Origin: Panicum virgatum
Lineage: Eukaryota > Streptophyta > Magnoliopsida > Poales > Poaceae
DNA: 64,000 bases
Assembly (NCBI RefSeq): GCF_016808335.1
Contig: NC_053146.1
Location: 26,628,938-26,692,937 of the forward strand
Direction of reading: 5' to 3'
In this document: positions 11,974-24,115 of the stretch, one piece after another
How the letters are laid out: every line of letters starts with the position of its first letter
Numbering within the stretch: the stretch's first letter is position 1
Translations under genes and position numbers: made by a program
Notes under the pieces: model-generated
Databases searched by the model: none
Told to the model about the DNA's origin: nothing
Seen by the model: the letters and a program-made list of their open reading frames with translations, nothing else

Positions 11974-12930
11974 TCGCTGCCAATCGTCGTCGCCCTACCC
12001 GGCCCTGCGGAATCTCGTGACCATGGCGCAAATTTCCGGCCATCCCGAGGACACCGGCCGCCGGTGAGCTCCATCAACGAGATACCTTCGTCTCCTCTCC
12101 GTTTCCCTACTGCTCACTTGAGTCCCACATGCAAAGAATCGGCAGCAGCAATTTGAAGCACAAGAGCGGCAACGGCCATGAACATAAAGCTTTGAATTTT
12201 CTGCGGTAAGGTTCTTCTAATTTTATCTAGCTCATAGACTCTATGTTTTAGCTTCATTTCGATCCGTTTTTGTTTCGTTAGCTTTGTTCTAGCATGAGTT
12301 ATCGTTTAGTAGCGCCGTTGTATTGTTGTTTTCTAAAATAAATTTAAAATCAATTTGATTAATATCTATTTCAACTAACTAGCTTTTCTAATTAAAAGCT
12401 AATTAGAGTTGTACATCGGTTTTCATAACTAATGACAAATTGATTAATACCAATATAAATGTGTCTTTTAAATAACTTGTTTAGTTCAAACCACGGATCA
12501 CAAAGTTTCATACTTAGATATTCTCACATGCATGTCTTTTATCTTGCTAGTTAAATATAGTTAACATGTTTAATTTATATTGACACTTAATAAATAAAAT
12601 GTGACTAAGTTTACCTCGTATTTACAAATATAAATTAATTTGATCCAATGAGATATATCCTTTTATACATGATTTTCTTAATTAAAATAAATATAGCTTA
12701 CAGTTTTCTTTTCAGTTATAATATAAATCTTTCGATAGCGGTGTCTTTTCAACCGTAGCTCCGTTTTTGGTGTTTTTTGCGCTCTTGCGATCGCAACTCC
12801 AAGCCCTTTCCTTTAGTGTGTTCTTGTATTGCTTCTCTTTTGTTTGGTGTTGTGTTCTTAGCTGTGCTTGTTTTGCTTATTTCTTGTATGCGTGTCTGAT
12901 GCTTGTCGCGAGTAGAAGGAACGCAGTTAG

Positions 12931-13038
12931 AGAGCTGTAAAGATGAAGATTGAGATGCAAGAACAAGAGTTGAAGACTCTTGAGCAGTTATTATATGGAT
13001 TTAAGACAAGTATATTTCTTGATCATATTTTATCCTAA
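12931..13038 (+). other. Putative acidic-peptide exon inside solo LTR B
   Basis: After an AG acceptor in GCAGTTAG, an open frame of 35 codons runs to TAA at 13036-13038. The peptide is charged (KIEMQEQELKTLEQ) and ends with FKTSIFLDHI, at the position where LTR A has GKPRSII and LTR E has GKQLSIF. It occupies the same position relative to the LTR blocks. It is the most diverged member of the set and could be chance. Confidence 0.3.
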
Positions 13039-14501
13039 TAACATTTATTTTATGCTTGCATGCATTAAATTGATGGGGTTCTATTATCCTTATTGTTTAT
13101 TCTTGTCCTTGAATAGTCGAGTTAATTCAAGTAAACTCTTTTCGGTAGCTTGCTTAGTCACTGAACAATGGTAGTTTATAACAATGATACTTGAGACATG
13201 ATTCTATACTTTGTAACTTTTGGAACAATATGGTGAATTTGTGAAGTTAATTAAAATCAACCATGGAGCGACCACCCGAGAAAACAACACAACCACAAGG
13301 ACTATATGGCTCTGGTCTTGGCTAATTAATTAGATTTCTCTAGCTTGTTAGTAGCTTACCGAAAGGCGCAAGAGGGGGACTAGGTTCAAGAGGGGTACTC
13401 GGCCTGCCAGAGGGGTATTGGTACGCCTACGGGGTACGCTTGCTCTGGGGGAGGGTGCACTCGCCTAGCGGCTGAAACCTTAGCAGGCTACTACTGTTTA
13501 GAGAGTTTTTTATAGGCCTCGTAGTGTGCCCATGCAGCCATACCTAAGGAAGTGTGGTGAGTGTGCCTGATCAGCATCGCGTGACGGGTAACATGACTTG
13601 TGGGTAAAGTGTGCGGCCTCTGCAGAGTGAAAACTGGTATATCAGCCGTGCTCACGGTCAAGAGCGGCTCGGATCCTCGCATGTCTACTTAATTGAAATC
13701 ATTTGCTTTAGTTCAGTTATTCAATGTTCCAAGATAGTTTTGATAGTTTTTTACTCAGATATCTACTTATTTTTCATAAATATGGGATGGTTTCATACAT
13801 GATTAGTAAATAGGTTGTTAATGTTCAACTATTAATTAAAATACTTACCGCTTATTCAGCTAGCCTCAATCCTTGATTTAGCCTTGCATGTCATTTATTT
13901 TACAATATACTTGTTGAGTACGACATATACTCACTCTTGCTATAACCATTCTGCTCAGAAGAGAAAGCTGTTTGAAGTCTGCTGAAGATGTTGCTGAGAT
14001 CTAGGCGTACGCAACCCCTAGTCGATTGCCTGTGAAGTGTGGAGCCGTCGTTTCCAAGATAAAGTTGTGCTTCTCTGATAGACCTTTTAATCGTTGCAAG
14101 TCTCTTTTACATGACATTGTTGCTCATTATGCCATTATGACGTCACTATATGTATAGAACTTGATCCTGGCATACATATAATTATGCATTCGATTTTCTT
14201 TTAAAAACCGGGTGTGACACAGTCAATACTAATATATGGTTGATTCAATAGTTTTAGGGCAAATGATACATGCTAGAACTAAAGAAATCCTTCACAATTC
14301 ACAAATGAATGGAGGAACTAATGATGGCACAGGCCCTCTTTCTAGGAAAACCAGCCAACAAGTTGCAGCCTGAGAACTATAGAAACTAGCTGGTTTTAGC
14401 AGAGGATTTGATTCAGATTATTTGAGATTGTGATTATACGACAATAGGTTATTTTTGGTTTAAAGTGGGGCGGGTGGTGGCTGCCAGTCCCGCATCCACA
14501 C

Positions 14502-15090
14502 TATTGACACCTTTTGGAATCAACATACGAACGCACTCGAACATGCGGCGCGAGGAGAAGCTCACTACAGCACCTCCTGCATGGACCGGTCAAACCAGTT
14601 TCAGGGAGCGGTCAGATCGGTCGCCGCCGGACATATCGATGACGAACATACGAACGTTAGCCCGGGAAGACTCGTCGGGGCAGGTGCACGCAGGATTGTT
14701 CTAGGGTCGGCAGGCCACCTAAAACACCCTCAATTAACGTAGAGATGAAAGAGGAACAATAAGTAGTAGATTAGAAAAGCTAGGGCAAGAAAAAGTAAAA
14801 ATATAAAAGTTGTATTATTTCATCGATTGGATAAACTCTCAATCGGCCGTGACTCTTTATATTTATAGGATGGGGAGGACTTGCCCTACAAAGAATCCTT
14901 TTTACTGATCTAAATCCACAAAAAAACTCCAATTGCACTCGGATTCCGGGTAGACCGGTTTGATCGGTCAGACCCACCGGTAAGATCGGTCAGGGTTGCC
15001 GGACCGAATACAACGCCCAGACCAGTCAGACCACTCGTGAGCACTAGTCAGACCAGCCTGTCTAGCATGTGCCAATTTTGGTCATCCACA
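14502..15090 (-). mobile_element. 3' LTR of gag-only element C
   Basis: Read on the minus strand it starts TGTGGATGACCAAAATTGGC just after a purine-rich tract (AAAAAATAGAGAG), and it ends ...GTCAATA at 14502. It matches the LTRs of element D (18444-18988 and 20999-21563) in the start, the end and repeated ACCGGTCAGACC-type motifs. The 5' LTR is missing, because the element is truncated at about 16980. Confidence 0.75.
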
Positions 15091-15192
15091 TATGGCTCTC
15101 TATTTTTTGGCGATGCTTGCTTACCAAAAGATAAGCCTCTGGACCAAAATTGTCTAAGGATGATGATAAAGATGCATCGGCCATATTTTGGT

Positions 15193-16980
15193 CTAAAGGC
15201 GATACACACTATTGGCCATATCTTGCTTATTCTTCAAGCTGATGATGAAACAACTCGTTTGAGCCTCCAAACCTACTTCATGGTCACCGGCCTTGCTAGT
15301 ACAACCTCCACTTGTTATTTCATGGACTCCTTCTTGCACATCCTTTGCATCCTTATCTTTTGGGTGTGAGATAAGCCTGATGGACACCACCTCAGCTGCA
15401 AACATTGATTGTTGTGCTTCATATCCTTCTCACCCTCCTTGCTGCAATCAGGTTTGCTTTTGACCAGATTATCGCTGCCAACAATTGGTCTTTGAGAAGC
15501 ACCATAACTTGGACATGTAGAAGGATATTGAATAAAATATGGATAGATATACATCCTATTATAATCTAAAGGTGTGTAATAATAAGGACACAACTAGAAC
15601 AATGGAGCAACCGGCTCACCAAATAAATATAGTGTAAAAGCATTGTTACCGTGTTGCAAATGAGAAGCCGATTGCTCACGATGCTCCGATGATGATTTTG
15701 TATCCTTACCTTGATCTGATCGCTTCTTCTGATTCTGAGTAGTTCCTTCTTCCTCATATTTGGCCAAGAGTTCCTTGAAACTTGGCCTTCCTTTCTTGTT
15801 GTTTTTGGAATTTTTTCCAGATCTACAAGAAGGACCGGTCAAACCAGTCTTTGCAGACCTGACGCCCCTCTTCTTTTCTTGCCCCCCGAGTCTTGAACTT
15901 TCTGATGAAGCTTCAAGAGACTTCTTCTCTGTAATTTTCTTGTTCTGTTTTGGAGGTTTTGATCTTGCTTCGCCAATAATCACATTCTTCCGCTTTGCTG
16001 ATTCGGCTTGATTTGGCCAAATTGAAACCTTAGGATTCTGCAATTCAATAGTATGCACCGGGAAGGGACTATTATCAACTTGCATGTGTGGAACAACTAA
16101 TCGATCTTCATTAATAGCCGATTGAACTTGTCTCCGAAACACATTGCAATCGTTAGTTGCATGAGAGAATAAATTATGCCATTTGCAATAAGCATGCCGC
16201 TTCAATTTCTCAAGCGGCGGAATAGCATGAGACAATTTAATGTACCCCAATCTATTTAATTCATGAAATAGGCGATCACATTTGGATACATCAAAAGTAA
16301 ACTTGATATTATCTTGCCAATTTGTCTGAATCGGCTGGAGAGAACCACAAGTGCAAAGTTTATCACTAGAAGGCCAAGCAAATTCAGCAGCATAAACATT
16401 TTTTCCTTCATCATCGGAACAATTGGATTCACAACCAAGAACATACACAGGACGATTAGGCTTTTCACTAGACTTTTGCAAATTTCTAGCCTCTTTAGCT
16501 TGGCTTTCATTAGCAAGAGCCTTTTGCAAAACTTGACTAACATCAAGAAATTCTTGTCCAACTAGCTTTTGTTTATGGAAATCATGTAAACCAGCAAAAG
16601 CTAGATCAGCCAAATCTCTATCAGAAATTGTCAAACTATAACATTAGTTTATAATATCTCTAAATCTTCTAATATATTCAGCAACACCTTCATGCAATTT
16701 TTGCTTAACAGATGTAAGATGTGACAATCTCAATTTAGTTTCACCATTAAAGAAATAATCATGCAATTTCTGCTCTAAATCGGCCCATGCGTGTACTAAA
16801 TTGGGTGGCAATAAAATAAACTAAGTAAATACATCACCTGATAGAGATAAAGGAAATAATCTCAATTTGTAAATATCACTAGTACTAGCTTCACCACATT
16901 GTATAATAAATTGACCTGTATGCTCCAAAGTAGTTCTATTGTCATCACCAATGAATCATAAAATAAAACGTTCAATTTTT
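15193..16980 (-). pseudogene. gag pseudogene of element C
   Basis: The minus-strand frame carries a Retrotrans_gag-type segment (WADLEQKLHDYFF, then VAEYIRRFRDIIN) at about 16640-16800. A cysteine/histidine segment YCKWHNLFSHATNDCNVFRR follows, then a basic tail with KELLAKYEEEG and WCPSGLSHTQK. At least three in-frame stops break it: near 16815, near 16646, and TAG at 15594-15596 where the related element D has Trp. No protease, RT or integrase follows before the LTR, so it is a gag-only derivative. The 5' part beyond about 16980 is lost. It would code for a capsid-like protein if intact. Confidence 0.7.
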
Positions 16981-18103
16981 TAGGACTCTACATGAATAGA
17001 TATATGCAGTGAACATATGATATGATATAATTTAGTAAAAAATATTTTTTTACTTTTAGATATATATATATGTAATTAATTCATATCTACATTTTTTTTG
17101 TCCAATTATGGTGAATTTTTTATGGTGGACTAATAATTATATGATTGAGCTGTAGTAAAATTTTCATTTTTATTAGATAATGTATTTTTGAGCAACTAAA
17201 GAGTCCAATATAGCTTGAAATTAAACTTCTGAATTTATAACTCAGACATACACGATCTAATGAGTATAAAATTTTTACTAAAAAAATGTAGCTATAAATT
17301 AGTTACAAAAAAGTATATATCTAATAGTACAACAAAATTCTTACTAAATTATATCATATCATATGTTTACTGCATAGATCCACTTGTATGGAGTCCATTT
17401 TACTTTTTTTTTTGGTTTACTATAATTTTTTCAAATATTCATCCAAAATGAACGTATAAAAGAAAAAGAAGAAAACCACGAAGATACATGTGTCTAGTAT
17501 TGCGCATCCGAGGAGCCCAAATGACTGGTTTTTGAGTCTGGAATGAAAACGTGAACTCGGCCATTGTCCAAGGAGATAAAAATTGAAAGACTTTTTCATT
17601 ATGAATACTACAGGAACAATTCAACAACACCATTTAACATGTTTGGGTACTATCGGAAACTGCGTCTTAGAACATCTTATGAATACTATGGGAAGAAGAA
17701 AGAACACATCATGGAAGAAGTTCCGATTCCATCCAATTCTCATTATTATAATATGTGAAAAATCAAAACTAAACGGTGGAACATCTCACGAATGAGTGAG
17801 GAAAAAAGATAGAATATAATTGTATAGTATGAAAATATTTCACTCTATTTGGAGGTTAAACATGAAGATAAAATTAGGGAACAAATCAAAACTACATGCA
17901 TAAAAAGAAATAATAAAAATAGAAAATAAGAGAACTAGAATCAACATATGCCCAAAGCCCCAAACTATAAACAGGAAAGCAACTAACAACGTATATATAA
18001 ACTAGACCAATCCTACGGTTCGTACTTAAATCCTCGAATAAACTGAGGATGTGAACAACCAAGCCAACTTGAGGACTCAAATGAAACCCAAGTGGGTAGA
18101 TTC
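16981..18103. other. No gene seen; AT-rich spacer
   Basis: The sequence is AT-rich with short ORFs only. I see no recognisable element ends apart from the CACTA-type terminus that starts at 18104. Confidence 0.45.
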
Positions 18104-18443
18104 CACTACAAGAAATCTTACCCTTATGTTAGCCTCGATACTAAAAACCCGGTTTTAGCACCGGATGGGTAGAGCATTAGTCCCAGATTTCCAACCAGGA
18201 CTACGTATCGATATATAGGACTTCATATCCCAATCTTTGATCCCGGTGGTGCAACTCGAACTAAGAGAATTTTTCTAAATCTCAGTTGGTGTTGCCAACT
18301 AGAATCAAATACTACAAATAATTAAAAAAAAACCATTCTTGCCTTGCTTCGTGGCCACCAGCTCGCTGTCGCCCAAGAGCTGCGCCCCGGTTGGCCAGCG
18401 GCCTGTGCAACCTGAAGCTAGCGGACACGGCCCCAAGTATAAG
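18104..18443. mobile_element. CACTA transposon terminus (fragment)
   Basis: CACTACAAGAAA at 18104 is the canonical En/Spm (CACTA) left end of grasses. It is followed by subterminal phrases such as TTAGTCCCAG and ACCAGGACTA. No matching right end could be assigned and no transposase is present. LTR element D begins at 18444. Confidence 0.6.
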
Positions 18444-18988
18444 TATTGACGATCAAAATTGGCAGACCGATCTGAACGGTGCCCATAAGCGGTCTGACCG
18501 GTCGGACTTATTTCAGATCCGGCAAAGCGCCGACCGGTCAGACCGGTCTAACTGGAATCTGAGTACAACTAGGACTTTTTGTAGATTTAGATCTGTAATA
18601 GTATTTCTTGCGGGATAAGTCCATCCCGTCCTATAAATATAAAAGGTCACGGCCGATTGAGAGAATCCAATCGCATCTATCAAACACATTTTATTTTTTT
18701 TACCTTTTCTTTACCCTAACCTCAATATGCTGTACTTTCTTCATCTCTATGGCGTTTGAAGACGCCCTAACTGGCTTGCCGAGCCTAGGGCAACCCAAGG
18801 TGCGTTTGCCCCGACGGGGTCCCTCCCAGGCGAGCGTTCATTGGATCTTCGTCGGATTGCCCCGACGAGACCAGTCAAACCGATCCACCGTACCGGTCTG
18901 ACCAGTTGGTGCCGCGGCGCTGCAAGGTGCGCCGCTATTCGCTGCACGTTCGAGTGCGTCCGTGTATTGGCCGTGATTTGCGTCAACA
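18444..18988 (+). mobile_element. 5' LTR of gag-only element D
   Basis: It pairs with the 3' LTR at 20999-21563. It starts TATTGAC (TGTTGAC in the 3' copy) and ends GTCAACA. It has several ACCGGTC(T/A)GACCGGT-type palindromic motifs, a TATA-like CTATAAATATAAA stretch near 18630 and a strongly conserved downstream half. After the LTR, TTGGCGACTCCGTTGGGG (18995-19012) is a candidate primer-binding site. No convincing target duplication is visible around the element. Confidence 0.85.
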
Positions 18989-19030
18989 TACTTTTTGGCG
19001 ACTCCGTTGGGGAACGAGAATCAAGCTATC

Positions 19031-20746
19031 ATGGCCGATTTGTCAAACCCTAGCAATCCAACATCATATGAAGAACTACTTGAAGAGTATCGGCGAGAAT
19101 ACGACAGAGCAGTCGAAGGCCTACTTTTGTCCTATTTTTGTATAACAGAGCAAGGAGTCGTTAAGATAAAGGAATTGCAGCCACCATCCACCATCGATGT
19201 ATTAATGGAGATGCAATCTTCAGGTACTTTATCTAATGTGCTATCTGATTTTGTCAATTATTTAGTTGATAAAGAAGATAGTTCAGTTGCAACTTCTGTT
19301 ATTCAAAAATCGGCTATTGAAAAGCCAACTAATAATCCTTGCAATGATTTGCCAACTTGTGATGTTGTTGGCCAAGATACAATTCGGCCATCTCAAGCCG
19401 AATTTGTCAAACCAAAATCCCCTAGCAAGAGCACAACTGAATCTAGTACTACAACGCTCGGGGGGCAACAAAACAAAGACAAAGGTGTCGGTTGCACTGC
19501 AACCGGTCTGACAGGTTCTCCAACCGGTCTAACTGCTTCTTCTAGGGTTTTCGGTGCTAAATTCGAACCTAAGATGGTTAAACCCAAGAAACCCGAGATT
19601 GGTATTTGGAAAATAGTTGAAGCCAAAGATCATAAAAAGCATCAAAACGAAAAGCCGAAGGCTATTCATAGAGAGCTTCCGGCTAAATCCAAAAGTCAAA
19701 TTAATGTCAATGATGCTAGTCGGCTTAAAAATTTCAAGTAACCAAAATTTGCTTCAAAACAGAAATTCCATGAACAGAATCGGCAATGGAGCAATCCTCA
19801 CATATCAATGTCGTTTCCATCATATGGAGCACCTCTACATGTGCCATGGGAATTTTGTTTTAATATGCATTATTCTTATCCTCCATGGTCTTATAATTCG
19901 TATATGTCATTTGCTCCTAGATATTTTTGTTCAAACTATATTACATATAAAAAATTGGCAATTAAAAAGTCACCACCTACCAGCAATGACGGTTTTAATT
20001 ATAAAAATCGGTCAGTGCTTAAAAAGACACATAAGGTGACTAAACAAGTCTATCGTGTCAAAAAAGATGGGAGGTTAAGTAAAAATTCAGATTTGACACA
20101 AAGAATAGAAAAGCCGGCCCTTGAAGAAACATCGGCTAGTTCTATTGAACAAATTGCCCCATATGTTGAGTGTGTTTCAAATAATATAGCTGAACAAAAA
20201 CCAAGTTCGGCTGAGGGGCAAGATAATCTCAAAGCGACTGGTTCTGATGGAACCGGTCTGACCGGTGCGTCCAGTGAATCTGGGAATTCTTCCAAGGCCA
20301 AGAATTGGATAAGGCCAATCCTCAAGGAGCTCCTGGCCAAATATGAGAAGATGGGAGCCACCCAGAAGCAAAGGAGACGGTCAAGTGAAGCTAAAGATGA
20401 GAAGTCATCATCAAGATCTTACGAGCAATTGGATCATCGTCCATCTCAAGATAACTGTGTTGCTATGCCATACTCAGGACTGGTTGCTCCATGGTTTTGG
20501 CCGAATTCTTGTTATTATACGCCTTTTGATTATAACATGATGCACATACAACCATATGGTATACAATATCCTATTTCATATTCAAAGTATGATTCATCAC
20601 AACGACCGATTACTGCTAATGGTAATTTGGGCAAGATCGGTGCATGTTCTAAACAGTGTGAGAATAATAGCAAACAAGGTTCTAAGAATACACAGCCGAG
20701 GTGGTGTCCCTCGGGATTATCTCACACCCAAAAGAGGAGGCTGTAA
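19031..20746 (+). pseudogene. gag-like ORF of element D, one internal stop
   Basis: The first ATG (MADLSNPSNP) is at 19031. The frame runs to TAA at 19739-19741 and then reopens in the same frame to 20746, so a single nonsense codon splits it. The protein is low-complexity and basic, with KELLAKYEKMGATQKQRRRS and WCPSGLSHTQKRR near the C-terminus, both shared with the gag of element C. No zinc knuckle, protease or polymerase is present. The peptide TGLTG recurs because the LTR motif ACCGGTCTGACCGGT occurs in frame. Near 20740 a stop and a frameshift separate a further C-terminal segment (QQAEVVPAKSATMKQVW) that is also found in element C. Mobilisation would need proteins from another element. 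Confidence 0.7.
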
Positions 20747-20998
20747 CGGATGCACAAGAAAGTCTATGGAGCAACAAGCGGAGGTTGTACCAGCAAAGTC
20801 AGCGACCATGAAGCAGGTATGGAGGCCTAAGCAAGTTGTTTCGTCATCTGCTTGAAGAAAAAACAAGATACGGCCAATAGAATTTGTCGCCCTTAGAACA
20901 AAATATGGACGATGCATGTTTTTCATCGTCCTTAGACAATTTTGGTCCAGAAGCTTATTTTAAGGTATGCAAGCATTACCAAAAAATAGGGGGGCATA

Positions 20999-21563
20999 TG
21001 TTGACCACTAAAATTGGCAGACCGGTTTGACCGGTGCCCATAAGCGGTCTGACTGGTCGGACCTATTTCAGATCCGGCAAAGCGCCGACCGGTCTGACCG
21101 GTGGGTCTGACCAGTCAGACTGGTCTAACTGGAATCCGAGTATAACTAAATTTTTTTGTAGATTTAGATCTGTAATAGGATTTCTTGCGGGATAAGTCCA
21201 CCCACCCTATAAATATAAAGGGTCACGGCCGATTGAGAGAATCCAATCGCATCTATCAAACACATTTTATCTTTTTACTTTTTCTTTACCCTAACCTCAA
21301 TATGATGTTTTTCCTTCGTCTGTATAGCGTTTGAAGACGCCCTAGCTGGCCTGCCGAGTCTAGGGCAACCCAAGGTGCGCTTGCCCCGACGGCGTCCCTC
21401 CCGGGCGAGCGTTCGTCAGATCTTCGTCGGACTGCCCCAACGAGACCGGTCTGACTGGTCCACCATATCGATCTGATTGGTTGGTGCTGCGGCGCTGCAA
21501 GGTGCGCCGCCGTTCGCTGCATGTTCGAGTGCGTCCGTGTGTTGACCATGATTTGCGTCAACA
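20999..21563 (+). mobile_element. 3' LTR of gag-only element D
   Basis: It starts TGTTGACC right after a polypurine tract AAAAAATAGGGGGG and ends GTCAACA, giving a 7-bp terminal inverted repeat TGTTGAC/GTCAACA. It is near-identical in layout to 18444-18988, with an extra ACCGGT-motif stretch around 21087-21130. Confidence 0.9.
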
Positions 21564-23382
21564 CCAAATTCCTCTCCCGGCCCCGCTCGTCCTTACCGCC
21601 ATGGCACTACCGCAAGACAAGGATGTCATATGGCATATGGCATGCACCGGCATTCGACACAAACCTCAAAAAAAATCATACACGTGCTGCTATTTCATCA
21701 TCAAGAAAACATAGTTGCTTCTCTATTTTTCACATATACATTCAAACTCAAAGTGTTTAGCTACAGCACTACTACAATACCACAAATATCCAATCTCCAC
21801 TGCAACTCCTCCCATGATATGATAGATAAAAGAATTAGAAAACCACATCATTTGATGCAAAAGAAAAGTACCACATCAGGGCATCAGACACGGGACCTCA
21901 ACTTGCTCAGGTCGACTGGTCGAGTGGTCACCGCTAGCTGCAAGAGCGGTCGTACCGAGGTGCTCGCTGCGGGCCCGAGGCATCACCGGTTGCCGAGCCC
22001 GCCGCCCAAGCGCTCGGCTAGTCCGCAGCTAACGGAGAAAGAAGAGGGTGGGAGATATCAAGACGAGAGATAAGAGCAAGACTAACGTCATACGCCGGTG
22101 CCGGCTGCAAGGAGACGTCGCGGTGGTGGGCCCCACGATTACTTAATGCAGAGCAGAGAGCATTCACCAATAGCCTGCGCCGCACATCCTCTCCGCCCGC
22201 TCAAGCGAGCGTTTCATCAGTCGTTTGTTCTCTTCTCTCTCGTGCTTTCTCTTTTTTCACGTAGAATCTCAATCAGCTCTCAGCTCTTTATAATATAATA
22301 CTTACTCTAAGTTGATGGAGATGGACGGAAAAAAAGAAAAAAAAGACTCATCCCAATTTTCAACCACAGTGGTTGGCTCCACCGGGGATAATACGCTCCT
22401 TTTTGTTCCTATTGAAGCCATCCACCGAGATAAGTGCATCTTTAAAAGTTTGTCTAAACTTAGACTCTCTAAATTATCTTTTGGATACATAAAAGTTGTT
22501 TTCTATATATTTTCACTCTCCAACAGCTTTTCTATCTTGTCAGGGTCCAGAATTTGGGAGGCATGTATTCAAAATTTTATAAGGTATAAAAATCATTTTC
22601 AACACAAATTTTAAAAAATGCAATGATATTTTCAAAATAAAAATCAAATTTATCAGTAGTTAGTTAGCTCACCTTGCTCTCAAACCTATTGCTCGCCCAC
22701 GCCCCACAGGGCATAGGCTGCAGGAGCGGCGGAATCACGGAGGGCCCGTGCAAAACGGCAGCACCACACCTTGGCCGCACAAACACGCCCTGCATCCCTG
22801 CCTAGCTGCAGCCCGTCCGGCAGCCAAGCCCTACCACCGTCCACTTGGCCGCCGAGCTCCTACCACCATCAATCCTCGCAACCGTGGCAGCCCCTATCTC
22901 GGTCCGTCAACCTGGCCTCGTCGCGCCCTCGCCGCCGACCTCCGACCTTTAGAATCGTCGAATTGGGAGCTAGGGTTGTTGTCTTGCAGCTAGGGATTGG
23001 GGGATTGGAAGGGCCGAGGAGGTGCACAGGTGCTTGGCCTGACGGTCAGGTCGGCTTACTGGATGCATGACTGCTAATGGGCCCATGGGCTGTCGGTGGA
23101 GAGGGGTGGGGCGTGGGTTGCTACAATTTTTTAGCACGAAGCGGAAAGTAGGAGTTTGAAAGTCGGTTATGCTATGTAATTTTCATATTTTTATTCATAT
23201 TAGTGGATGTGCAGCTGCCACAGACACATGTTTAAAGAATAATTATATTTAAAAATATCACACCTTTAATTCAATAGGGATTTCAAAATCAAAATACCAT
23301 GACCGACTTCTTTATTGACAAAATAAAGTCAAGGAAAGGGGGACACATGTCCATGATTACAATTCTAATTCAGAATAAATAA
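21564..23382. other. No gene seen; possible MITE at about 22065-22315
   Basis: TAAGAGCAAGACTAA near 22070 and TAATACTTACTCTAA near 22300 are weak inverted repeats and may bound a small element. The GC-rich stretch 22740-23060 is open in several frames without coding character. Nothing else could be assigned. Confidence 0.35.
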
Positions 23383-24115
23383 TTAAATATATAGCGCACG
23401 AATGAAACACCACTTGAGACTACAGAGGCTAGGTGTACATGCTTGCATGATCCAATCTTCTTTGAGGGCAATGACCCTCTTAACTGCATCATGGCACATA
23501 ACGTCCATACAGAGTTCAGTTCGGACATCTGTAAAATAAGAACAACAAATCTAGTCAGAAATTAAATACAGTAGAGCATATATTATATAATAAATATATC
23601 AGCACTCAATGTTATGGTATGCACCTTCAAGTGTTGCAATCGAGAGGGGTGTACAAGGTTCTACTAAAGTGAACACCATGTCGTCTGATTCCACAAGGCA
23701 ACCTGCAAACAACAGATGATAAATGTGAACCATCATAGCCTTCTTTGAAACACCAAATCTGTTTATTTTTTTACAACTCTATCACGATTTACACGGACTT
23801 TAGTTGCCATGAGACAGGTTTTATGGATTTCTGCCTCAAGGAATCCCAGCCTGTGCTCTGGGAATAGTTAGAGACAATGCGAAGGAATCCAATACAACTG
23901 CAATAAAAGCGAGGCATGAATAATCAGTCAACTGTTGGGATTCAAAACTGATTCGCGAAATATATTTCATCAATTGGAAATGTTAACCTGGAGTCTTTCA
24001 AACAAATCTCTCGTGTGACTAATGGATCAAGGGAGCATTCGGGGATCAAAGGACCAACAGAAGCCACAACAGTAAAAACATCAACTACCAATCCGTTAGC
24101 CATGCCAAGAGCCTC
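23383..24115 (-). pseudogene. Exon-like pieces of an unrecognised plant gene
   Basis: On the minus strand four open stretches are bounded by splice-like sites. They are 24115-23988 (after CCCTGCAG, before GTTAAC; includes ANGLVVDVFTVVASVGP and TREICLKDS), 23897-23795 (after TTATTGCAG; includes GFLRIVSNYSQSTGWDSLRQ), 23702-23625 (after TTTGCAG, before GTGCAT; includes ESDDMVFTLVEP) and 23528-23383 (after ATTTTACAG; ends TAA). The first joins the second in frame and the third joins the fourth in frame, but the second and third do not. The first piece recalls the OB-fold segment of replication protein A large subunits (VDVxxVVxSVxP ... LKD); this is weak. It looks like a broken or captured gene fragment. 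Confidence 0.4.

Larger units (their letters stand above)
11150..14219 (+). mobile_element. Solo long gypsy LTR (LTR B)
   Basis: The unit starts TGTCACACC and ends GGTGTGACA, a perfect 9-bp inverted pair with TG...CA ends. It is flanked by the 5-bp direct repeat CAGTC (11145-11149 and 14220-14224). There is no internal retrotransposon sequence, so this is a solo LTR of 3070 bp, presumably left by LTR-LTR recombination. It shares the architecture of the other long LTRs: a GC-rich block (11500-12200), an AT-rich intron-like block with a GTAAGG donor-like site near 12207, a short acidic exon (12931-13038), then a tail. A hAT-type MITE sits at 11827-11973. Confidence 0.9.
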
